A stretch of DNA of 64,000 bases from Nocardioides alkalitolerans (GTDB lineage: Bacteria; Actinomycetota; Actinomycetes; Propionibacteriales; Nocardioidaceae), in the NCBI GenBank assembly GCA_038184435.1, contig CP116227.1, forward strand, positions 2,881,501-2,945,500. The letters run 5' to 3'. The position numbers and the translations under genes were made by a program. How positions within the stretch are numbered: the first letter of the stretch is position 1; each line of letters begins with the position of its first letter. The notes beneath the pieces were generated by a model. That model saw nothing but the letters and a program-made list of their open reading frames with translations. It searched no databases and was not told where the DNA came from. Of this stretch, positions 49,154-56,012 are shown piece after piece.

Positions 49154-50322
49154 GACGGATCCCCCGCGTCGCGGTCGAGCAGGTGCGCGAGCCGGTCGGC
49201 ACCCGCGTGCTCGACGAGACGCCCGGCGGCGTCGAACGCGACGGCGACCCGGGTCTCGACGAGGCCGTCGTCGCGGCGTACGGGCACGGCCACCTGGGCG
49301 AGCCGGCGCCGACCGTCGCGGCCGCGCGCCACGTGGACCACCACGTCGAGCGCGGCGGCGACCTGCGCGTGCGCCGCCTCCCGGCTGAGCCCCGCAGCCT
49401 GGGCGAGCGCCTCGATGCGGGCGACGACGTCACCGGCCCCGTTGGCGTGGATGGTGCCGCAGCCGCCCTCGTGACCGGTGTTGAGGGCGGCGAGCAGGTC
49501 GACCACCTCCCCACCCCGCACCTCGCCGACGACCAGGCGGTCCGGGCGCATGCGGAGCGCCTGCCGCACGAGCGTGCGGACGGTGACCTCGCCGGCGCCC
49601 TCGACGTTCGGCGGGCGGGCCTCGAGCGCCACGACGTGGGGATGGGCCGGCCGGAGCTCGCTCGCGTCCTCGACGAGGACGATCCGCTCCGCATCGGGCA
49701 CCAGCCCGAGCAGGGCGCCGAGCAGGGTCGTCTTGCCCGTCCCGGTGCCACCGCTGACGAGGAACGCGAGCCGCTGCGCGACCACGCGTCGCAGCAGCCG
49801 CGCGCCGGGACCGCTGACCGCACCGCGCGCCTGGAGGTCGTCGAGCCCGAAACGGCCGCGCGGCGGCACCCGGAGGCTGACCAGCGTGCCGGGACGTGCG
49901 ACCGGGGCCAGCACGGCGTGGAACCGCGTGCCGTCCGCGAGGCGGGCGTCCACGTGGGGCACCGCGTCGTCGAGCCGCCGACCCGCCTGGGCGGCGAGGC
50001 GCTGGGCGAGCCGCCGCACGGCCGCCTCGTCCGGGAACCGGACGTCGGTGAGCTCGAGGCCGCGGCCGACGTCGACGTAGACCTCCGCCGGGCCGTTGAC
50101 GAGGACGTCGGAGACCCCCGGTCGGAGGAGGAGCGGGTCGAGCGGCCCCGCCCCGAGCACCTCACGCCGCAGCTCCTCGTGCACCGCGAGCACCGTCGCG
50201 TCGCCGACCGGTCGGCCGTGCGCCCGCAGCGCCGCCGCGACCCGCGCCGGCGTGACGTCGCCGCCCTCGCCCGCGAGCCGCTCGCGCACGAGGTCCACGA
50301 GGCCGCCGACCGCGGCGCTCAC
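49150..50322 (-). CDS. tadA: TadA/CpaF-family secretion ATPase
   Basis: The assembly ATPase of the tad-like pilus. The 390 residues have an N-terminal domain (GVSDVLVNGPAEVYVDVGRGLE) and a RecA-like core with Walker A VSGGTGTGKTTLLGALLGL. These are followed by VLVEDASELRP, the Asp box and GEVRGGEVVDLLAALNTGHE, and the His box GCGTIHANG. The GTG at 50322 overlaps the Ssd-like stop. The much longer reading frame through 52200 is an antisense artefact covering three other genes. Confidence 0.92.
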   Translation of the reverse strand: MSAAVGGLVDLVRERLAGEGGDVTPARVAAALRAHGRPVGDATVLAVHEELRREVLGAGPLDPLLLRPGVSDVLVNGPAEVYVDVGRGLELTDVRFPDEAAVRRLAQRLAAQAGRRLDDAVPHVDARLADGTRFHAVLAPVARPGTLVSLRVPPRGRFGLDDLQARGAVSGPGARLLRRVVAQRLAFLVSGGTGTGKTTLLGALLGLVPDAERIVLVEDASELRPAHPHVVALEARPPNVEGAGEVTVRTLVRQALRMRPDRLVVGEVRGGEVVDLLAALNTGHEGGCGTIHANGAGDVVARIEALAQAAGLSREAAHAQVAAALDVVVHVARGRDGRRRLAQVAVPVRRDDGLVETRVAVAFDAAGRLVEHAGADRLAHLLDRDAGDPS

Positions 50323-51467
50323 GCGGCCCCTCCCGCCGGCCACCGCGCCGCGTGCTCCGGGAGCAGCGCCAGCACGTCGCGCGCGGTGCGCGCGAGGCCG
50401 CGCGACGGGCGGAGCCCGCCGACGCCGAGGTGGACGTCCTCCACGGCTCGGGGCTGGTCGGGCAGGCGCGCGACGACGGGGGCGCCGACCGCTCCTGCGA
50501 CCACGCCCTCGTCCGCAGCCCGCCCCCGGAGCACCACACCCACCGGGACCTGGGCCCCGAGGCCGTCGACCCGGTGGCGCGCGGCCACGAGACCCGGGGC
50601 CGTGCCCGGCACCACGAGCACCGCGAGGTCGCTGCGGGCGAGCACGTCGGCGGCCACGGCGTCGTCGCGGCGACCCACGTCGACGACGACCGTGCCGTGC
50701 GCCTTGACCGCGGCCGCCAGCACCTCGGCCAGCACCGTCGGACGGGGCGGTGGCCCGGGGGCGCCGCCGGTCGCACCCCCGACAGCCCGGCCGGCGTCGT
50801 CCCAGGCGAGCACCCGTAGACCGCCGCGGCCGGGCAGCGCGTCGCGCAGCGCCGGGCCGCTGAGGCGCCCCACGACCTCGTCGAGCGCGGACCAGCGGAT
50901 GCCCGCCACCGTCTCCAGGCCGAGCACGCGGTCGACGCCGGCTCCGGCCGGGTCGAGGTCCACCACGAGGGCCGGGGCGTCCTCGGCAGCCACGAGCCCC
51001 AGCACGCAGGCCAGGGTCGTGGCCCCGACGCCGCCGGTCGCCCCGGCCACCGCGACCGTGCGGGCGGTGTGCGGCGACGCCTCCAGGGCGGCCAGCAGCT
51101 CCCCCAGCCACGCCTCGCCGTCGGGCAGCACCACCACCTCCTCGGCCCCCAGCGCCAGCGCCGCGCGCAACACCTCGTGCCCGACCTCCGCGGCCGCTAC
51201 GACGTGCACGTCGCCCCGCCGCGCCGGACGTCGCTCCGCCAGCGCGACCGCGGCGTCCTGGCCGACGAGCACCAGCGGGGCCCGGCGCCAGGCGGCAAGC
51301 GCCTCGGCGACGCCGGCCGTCACCTGCACGCTCGCGCCCGACGCCGCGGCCAGCCGCTCCACCTGCGCCGCCAGACCGGCCGACCGGGTCACGAGCACGG
51401 GGCGGGTCGGGGGCGGCGGTGCGGCACGGAGCTCGGCGGTGGTCGGACCGGGGCGACGGCGTCTCAT
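50319..51467 (-). CDS. Ssd/CpaE-like ATPase (septum site-determining protein)
   Basis: A 382-residue protein of the CpaE/MinD group. The N-terminal receiver-like part (about residues 1-130) is followed by VAVAGATGGVGATTLACVLG, a deviant Walker A, then ALVVDLDPAGAGVDRVLG and TVVVDVGRRDD. CpaE-type proteins localise Tad pili; the M. tuberculosis homologue Ssd (Rv3660c) affects septum placement. It is the first gene of the tad-like operon. The deviant Walker A lacks the usual lysine before TT (GGVGATT), so ATPase activity may be reduced. Confidence 0.82.
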   Translation of the reverse strand: MRRRRPGPTTAELRAAPPPPTRPVLVTRSAGLAAQVERLAAASGASVQVTAGVAEALAAWRRAPLVLVGQDAAVALAERRPARRGDVHVVAAAEVGHEVLRAALALGAEEVVVLPDGEAWLGELLAALEASPHTARTVAVAGATGGVGATTLACVLGLVAAEDAPALVVDLDPAGAGVDRVLGLETVAGIRWSALDEVVGRLSGPALRDALPGRGGLRVLAWDDAGRAVGGATGGAPGPPPRPTVLAEVLAAAVKAHGTVVVDVGRRDDAVAADVLARSDLAVLVVPGTAPGLVAARHRVDGLGAQVPVGVVLRGRAADEGVVAGAVGAPVVARLPDQPRAVEDVHLGVGGLRPSRGLARTARDVLALLPEHAARWPAGGAA

Positions 51468-51678
51468 GGGTCCGACGATGCGTCGGGGGCGAGGCGCGGC
51501 GTACCGCTCCGGCCCGACCTGGGGACGAGCAGGCCGTGCAGGACCGCTGGGGACGGGGAGCGGGCCGACCGCACGACCCGGAACCTTCCACCTCCCCAAC
51601 ACGCGACCGAGCGGGGAACGTGGACTCCCTGGCCCTCCCCGCCCCGAAACCCACCGTCCCCGTCGAAAGGCGGCTGCC

Positions 51679-52236
51679 GTGCCCGACGTCCCGTCCCCCG
51701 CGCTCCCCCCGCACGTCGCCCTCCGGATCGCGGTCACGACGGGCCGGCGCACCACGCGGAGCGACCTCGTGCTCGTGGGCAGCCGGGGTTCGATCCACAC
51801 GCCGCTGGGCTCGCCCGACGCGACCATCAGCGAGTTCCCCGTGGCCCGGCTCTGGCCCACCGTCCGCGCGCTGCTGCCCGCCGACAGCGTGGCCCGCAGC
51901 GCGCCCGCGGTCACCCGCGCCGCCGACCGCGTGCCCGTCGACGCGGAGGAGGCAGCGATCCTGCCGGCGCTCGTGCGGCACGCGGTCACCGTGACCGTCA
52001 CGGCCCGCCCGTCCGGCACCGAGGCCGACGCCGAGGCCGCGGCCACCACCGACACCCTCGCGCTGCGCACCTGGCTGCTGACGGCACGGGACCTCTACTC
52101 CGTGACGGCGGCCGCCGACGGCTCGACCACGGTGCTGCGGGAGCGCGCCGGGGCGCTGGCCGCGACCCTGCAGTGGGACGTGGCCGGGGCGCTCGACCAC
52201 CTCGTCGGGACGCTCGCCGCGACCGGAGCCGCGTGA
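51679..52236 (+). CDS. Uncharacterised protein upstream of the WXG-hydrolase fusion
   Basis: A 185-residue soluble alpha/beta protein that I do not recognise. It has a first half rich in beta (VALRIAVTTGRRTTRSDLVLVG, SIHTPLGSPDATISEF) and a helical end (LQWDVAGALDHLVGTLAA). The GTG at 51679 follows an AAAGGCGG ribosome site. Its stop overlaps the start of the next gene (TGATG), so both products are made together. A chaperone or escort role for the fusion protein is a reasonable guess; no EspG signature is seen. Confidence 0.6.
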   Translation: MPDVPSPALPPHVALRIAVTTGRRTTRSDLVLVGSRGSIHTPLGSPDATISEFPVARLWPTVRALLPADSVARSAPAVTRAADRVPVDAEEAAILPALVRHAVTVTVTARPSGTEADAEAAATTDTLALRTWLLTARDLYSVTAAADGSTTVLRERAGALAATLQWDVAGALDHLVGTLAATGAA

Positions 52237-53597
52237 TGAGCACCGTCACCCACGGGATGGACACGGCGGCCGGCCTGGCCGCCGCGGACGACCTGACAGG
52301 CGGCGCCGCGCAGATCGACGCCCTCGCCGCCCGGCTGGACGCCGCGCTGGCGGACTTCGACTGGTGGGGGCCGGACGCCGAACGGGTGCGCGCGGACTGG
52401 TCGTTCACGCAGCGTCCCCACCTCGAGCTCGTGGCCGAGCACCTCTCCGAGCTCGCTCTCCGGCTCCGGGCGGAGGCCGACGAGCAGGACCGCGCGTCCG
52501 GCGGCACGGGCGAGGGCGGCACCGGCCCCGCCGGCCCGGGCGCCGCCGCGCAGCGCGGCCTCCTCGATCGCATCGGCTCGTGGATCGGCGACCGCCTCCA
52601 GGCCGGCGGGGTCGCGCTCGGGCGCTTCCTCGGCGGCGCGACCGACCTGCAGGGCAAGATCGTCGACGTCCTCACCGGTCAGCGGGACTGGAGCGTGTCG
52701 GCCATCGCGGCGAGCGCCCTCGGCACCGTCGGCGCCGCCCTCGGGGTCGGGGCCAACGTCGGCACCGGCGTCGACCAGCGCTGGCTCGCGCACGGCCGGG
52801 GCGCCGCGGGCGACCCCGTCGCCGTCCCGACGTCCGACACGGGGCTCAGCCACCGCCCCGCCCTCGAGCAGCCCCGCTCGCTCGACACGATCATGCAGTC
52901 GGTGACGGACGCCTACGCGAACGGCACCACCGAGGGCAGCAACGGCGAGGTGCGCATCGTGCGGGTCGACAACGGCACCGGGCCCCCGGCGTACATCGTC
53001 AACGTGCCCGGCACGGAGACCTGGACGCCGTCGGCCGGCAGCATGCCGCGCGACCTGAGCGCCAACCTGCAGCTCATGGCCGGCAACCCGACGGCAGCGG
53101 CCGAGAGCGTGCGGGCGGCGATGGAGCGGGCCGGGATCCCCCCGGGCTCCCCCGTGCTGCTCGTCGGCCACTCGCAGGGCGGCATGATCACCGGCCACCT
53201 GGCGACCGACCCCGCCTTCCGGGAGCGGTTCAACGTGACGAACATGGTCACCTACGGCGCCCCGATCGACCACCTGGACGTGCGCGGCGTGGACGTGCTC
53301 CAGATGGGTCACGCGCTCGACCCGGTGCCCCGCACCGACCTCGAGGGGCTCGGCACCTCGCACTCCCCGACCAGCCGCCACGTCGACCTGCCGAGCCCCG
53401 GCGCCTGGAACGACGTGCTCACCAACCACAGCCACGAGGCCTACATCCGCTCCGTGCACGACGCGCTCGCGTCCGACACGCCGCTCGGGGCGGAGCTGCG
53501 GGCCTACCAGGCCGCCGGGTCGATGGCGCCGTTCCTCGTCGGGCCGACCGGCACGGCGACCGCCGTCGACGTGCCCGTCGAGCGGCTTCCCGACTGA
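52236..53597 (+). CDS. WXG100-like N-terminus fused to an alpha/beta hydrolase
   Basis: A 453-residue protein with an unusual layout. Residues 1-95 form two long helices with a DFDWWGPDAERVRADW turn, like WXG100 secretion substrates. A Gly-rich linker follows, then an amphipathic middle (WIGDRLQAGGVALGRFLGGA). From about residue 230 it has an alpha/beta hydrolase: YIVNVPGTETW, the nucleophile elbow VLLVGHSQGGMITGHL (Ser about 313), MGHALDPVPRTD and a late histidine in TNHSHEAYI. It is probably a secreted lipase or esterase effector of a type VII-like system; no ESX genes are in the window. Confidence 0.68.
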   Translation: MSTVTHGMDTAAGLAAADDLTGGAAQIDALAARLDAALADFDWWGPDAERVRADWSFTQRPHLELVAEHLSELALRLRAEADEQDRASGGTGEGGTGPAGPGAAAQRGLLDRIGSWIGDRLQAGGVALGRFLGGATDLQGKIVDVLTGQRDWSVSAIAASALGTVGAALGVGANVGTGVDQRWLAHGRGAAGDPVAVPTSDTGLSHRPALEQPRSLDTIMQSVTDAYANGTTEGSNGEVRIVRVDNGTGPPAYIVNVPGTETWTPSAGSMPRDLSANLQLMAGNPTAAAESVRAAMERAGIPPGSPVLLVGHSQGGMITGHLATDPAFRERFNVTNMVTYGAPIDHLDVRGVDVLQMGHALDPVPRTDLEGLGTSHSPTSRHVDLPSPGAWNDVLTNHSHEAYIRSVHDALASDTPLGAELRAYQAAGSMAPFLVGPTGTATAVDVPVERLPD

Positions 53598-53635
53598 GGG
53601 TCCCGCCGACCGCGCGGATCAGCGAGGATGGCCCG

Positions 53636-53980
53636 ATGGGGTGGATGACGCGGTTGCTGGGCGGTTCCGGGCGCAGTGACGCGCAGGTGCAGGCGCAGCT
53701 GGTGAGCGCCGTCCGCGCGCTCCCGGGGGTCACCGACCAGGACCTCGTGCTCCGCACCGACGCGAGCGGCGGCGGGTCCCTCAAGGGGTACGTCGCGGTC
53801 GCCGACACCGCCGGCTTCGAGCAGGCCCTCGCGGCGCTCGGCCGGGTGCTGGGCCGCGACGGGAACCGGGTCGCCGTGTACGCCGTGGGGCGGCTCCCCG
53901 ATGGCACCGTGGTCGCCCCCACCGACGTCGGGTTCCGGTCGCGCCCGTCGGGGACGGAGCTGCACGAGCGGTACTCCTGA
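53636..53980 (+). CDS. Small uncharacterised protein, possible immunity partner
   Basis: A 114-residue cytosolic alpha/beta protein (MGWMTRLLGGSGRSDAQVQA, then YVAVADTAGFEQALAALGRV, VAVYAVGRLPDGTVV). No family recognised. It follows the WXG-hydrolase fusion by 38 bases but has its own leaderless-type start: GAGGAT six bases before the ATG. A small protein directly after a possible toxin is the usual place for an immunity protein, but nothing in the sequence proves this. Confidence 0.55.
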   Translation: MGWMTRLLGGSGRSDAQVQAQLVSAVRALPGVTDQDLVLRTDASGGGSLKGYVAVADTAGFEQALAALGRVLGRDGNRVAVYAVGRLPDGTVVAPTDVGFRSRPSGTELHERYS

Positions 53981-54040
53981 CCCCGGCCGGCGCGAGGAGC
54001 AGCGCGGGCCCCGACCCGGTGCGACGGCTATCCTCACGAC

Positions 54041-54853
54041 ATGCCGGAGCGCACCGGAGCCCAGAGCCGCCGCACCGCGGCGTTCTTCGACCTCGACAAG
54101 ACGATCATCGCGAAGTCGAGCACGCTCGCGTTCTCGAAGCCGTTCCAGGCCGGCGGCCTCATCTCCCGCCGCGCGGTGCTGCGCTCGGCCTACGCGCAGT
54201 TCGTCTACCTCGTCGGCGGCGCGGACCACGACCAGATGGAGAAGATGCGGCAGTTCCTGTCGGCGCTCACCGCGGGCTGGGACGTCGCCACGGTCCGCGA
54301 GATCGTCGCCGACACGCTCCACAACGTGGTCGACCCGCTGGTGTACGACGAGGCCGTCACCCTCATCGAGGAGCACCGCCTCGCCGGTCGCGACGTCGTG
54401 ATCGTGTCGACCTCGGGCTCCGAGGTGGTCGAGCCGATCGGCGCGATGCTCGGCGCGGACCGGGTCGTGGCGACCCGGCTCGTCGAGGAGGAGGGCCGCT
54501 ACACGGGCGAGATCGCCTACTACGCCTACGCCGAGGAGAAGGCGCGGGCCGTGCGGGCACTGGCCGAGGAGCGCGGCTACGACCTGGACGCCTGCTACGC
54601 CTACAGCGACTCGATCACCGACGTGCCGATGCTCGAGGCGGTGGGGCACCCCTACGCCGTGAACCCCGATCGCGAGCTGCGGAAGGTCGCGATCGCCAAC
54701 GACTGGCCGGTGCTGGTCTTCACCCGGCCCGTGGCGCTGCGGAGCCAGCTGCCGCCGGCCGGGCCGACGCTCGCGGCGCTCGCGCTCGGCGGCGCCCTCA
54801 CCGTGGCGGGCGTGGTGTGGACCCAGGTGCGCAAGCGCCGCCAGCCGGTCTGA
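54041..54853 (+). CDS. HAD-IB family phosphatase, Rv3661-like
   Basis: A 270-residue SerB-type HAD protein: motif I AAFFDLDKTIIAKSSTLAF, motif II VVIVSTSGSEVVEP and the acidic motif ACYAYSDSITDVPMLEAV. A C-terminal membrane helix (LAALALGGALTVAGVVW) and basic end suggest anchoring to the membrane. Substrate unknown; in Streptomyces the neighbouring homologue is linked to differentiation. TATCCT six bases before the ATG predicts a leaderless mRNA. It keeps its conserved place beside the small RNA locus and Fic-like gene. Confidence 0.83.
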   Translation: MPERTGAQSRRTAAFFDLDKTIIAKSSTLAFSKPFQAGGLISRRAVLRSAYAQFVYLVGGADHDQMEKMRQFLSALTAGWDVATVREIVADTLHNVVDPLVYDEAVTLIEEHRLAGRDVVIVSTSGSEVVEPIGAMLGADRVVATRLVEEEGRYTGEIAYYAYAEEKARAVRALAEERGYDLDACYAYSDSITDVPMLEAVGHPYAVNPDRELRKVAIANDWPVLVFTRPVALRSQLPPAGPTLAALALGGALTVAGVVWTQVRKRRQPV

Positions 54854-54902
54854 GCGGACCCGATCACGGCGACGGGGGCCGGAAGTTACCGCCCGGGAAC
54901 CC

Positions 54903-54931
54903 TTGCGTGACGTGGGTCACAGAGGCACAGT
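54903..54931 (+). promoter_or_regulatory. Promoter of the small RNA with embedded CRP-like site
   Basis: TTGCGT (54903-54908), 17 bases, CACAGT (54926-54931). Within it, CGTGA-CGTGGG-TCACA (54906-54921) matches the CRP consensus TGTGA-N6-TCACA with one change. A factor bound here would block the promoter or compete with sigma. Confidence 0.6.
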
Positions 54932-54937
54932 GGTGGT

Positions 54938-55134
54938 CACGCAGCACCCCGGATCCGGACCGGGAACTCCACAGGGACTTCACGCACCACCGGGTACCCA
55001 CGCGGCGACCCACCCTTCTGACAGGGCGCACGTCGACGGGAGACTCCCGAGGCGGCAGATGAGTGCACGCTTGGTAGCCAGCGGCGGTGCGTGTCAGCGA
55101 CGGCCCCCGGATCCACGCGATTCCGGGGGCCGTC
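54938..55134 (+). ncRNA. Ms1/MTS2823-type 6S-like RNA candidate (scr3559 position)
   Basis: The 306-base gap between the HAD gene (ends 54853) and the Fic-like gene (ends 55160) has no plus-strand gene. It has a promoter, about 200 bases of structured sequence and a strong terminator. From memory, in M. tuberculosis the abundant RNA-polymerase-binding RNA MTS2823 (Ms1) lies between Rv3661 and Rv3662c, homologues of exactly these two genes. Streptomyces scr3559 has the same position. The assignment rests on synteny and signals, not on a sequence match; the 5' end is estimated from the -10. Confidence 0.7.
55099..55134 (+). terminator. Intrinsic terminator of the small RNA
   Basis: GACGGCCCCCGGA pairs perfectly with TCCGGGGGCCGTC (13 bases, ten-base loop). 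It lies 25 bases before the end of the opposing Fic-like gene and may serve both. Confidence 0.85.
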
Positions 55135-55159
55135 TGCTGCCCTCGCTCCCCTGCCGGCC

Positions 55160-55897
55160 TCAGCTCGCGTCGCGGCGCAGCGGGCTCGCCTCGGCGCCCG
55201 CCGCGTAGGCCTCGGCCGCGTAGAGCAGCCAGGCGTGCACGCCGGACGCGCTCCCGCTGCGGTAGCCGCGGAGGTTCGACTCGTACTCCGCCCGCACTGC
55301 CAGGTGCCCCGCCTCCGGGACGACCAGGGACTTCTCGTCGAGCCCGCGGGCGACGAGCACCAACCGCTCGGCCGCGCGGGCCACGATGCCGTTGTGCGAC
55401 GGGAACGGCGCGGCACACGCGATCTCGGCGTGGACCACGGCCGCCACGACCAGGGCCGGCACCTCGCGGGAGGTGAGCAGCAGGTCCGCGGTGCTCCGGA
55501 GCCGCGCCGCGCCCTCCGCGTCGCGCGGACGGCCGCGGCGCTCGTCGGGCAACGCCCCGGTCGCGGCCAGCGCGTGGAGCCGTGCGAACGCCATGAGCGG
55601 CGCCGTGCGCAGCTGGGGCGCGAGCCCCAGCAGCTGCGTGGAGACCCGCACGGCGTCCTGGGCGATCTCGTCGCCCGTGCCCGCGCGCACCTCCGCCAGC
55701 GTCGACGCCGACCCCTCCAGCACCGCGCTGGCGTGGGCGCCCCGCAGCAGCGACTCGGCGGTGAGCTCGGGCGAGGTGCGGCGCAGGCCCCGGTCGCGCA
55801 GCATGACGTCGATGCCGTCCCGCGCCGCGGCGTACGCCGATCCCACCCCCTCGAGGGCGACGAGGTGGCTCAGCGGATCGGGCGCGACGTCGGGCAC
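55160..55897 (-). CDS. Degenerate Fic/DOC-domain protein (Rv3662c-like)
   Basis: A 245-residue helical protein with Fic topology. The active-site region reads AEIACAAPFPSHNGIVARAA where an active Fic enzyme has HPFxxGNGRxxR; the catalytic His is Ala and the GNGR loop is altered. Yet an inhibitory-helix motif, SAVLEG (S-x3-E-G), is kept in the N-terminal part. It is therefore probably a Fic pseudoenzyme or a binding protein rather than an AMP-transferase. A TACCCT seven bases before the GTG at 55897 predicts leaderless expression. Position next to the small RNA is conserved. Confidence 0.75.
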   Translation of the reverse strand: MPDVAPDPLSHLVALEGVGSAYAAARDGIDVMLRDRGLRRTSPELTAESLLRGAHASAVLEGSASTLAEVRAGTGDEIAQDAVRVSTQLLGLAPQLRTAPLMAFARLHALAATGALPDERRGRPRDAEGAARLRSTADLLLTSREVPALVVAAVVHAEIACAAPFPSHNGIVARAAERLVLVARGLDEKSLVVPEAGHLAVRAEYESNLRGYRSGSASGVHAWLLYAAEAYAAGAEASPLRRDAS

Positions 55898-56012
55898 GAG
55901 CGCGAGGGTAGCGACCCGCCGCCGGCACCACGACCCGGGAAGGGCCGCGAACGCGACAGGGAGCCGCCCCGGGGGGCGACTCCCTGCCTGCTGGTGGAAC
56001 GGGTGGAACGGA

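Noticed and set aside
51468..51678. 6C (B11) RNA in the ssd-adjacent gap
   Set aside because: In mycobacteria that RNA sits beside ssd, but no paired hairpins with runs of six cytosines are visible in this 211-base gap. It holds CTGGGGACG motifs and a ribosome site only.
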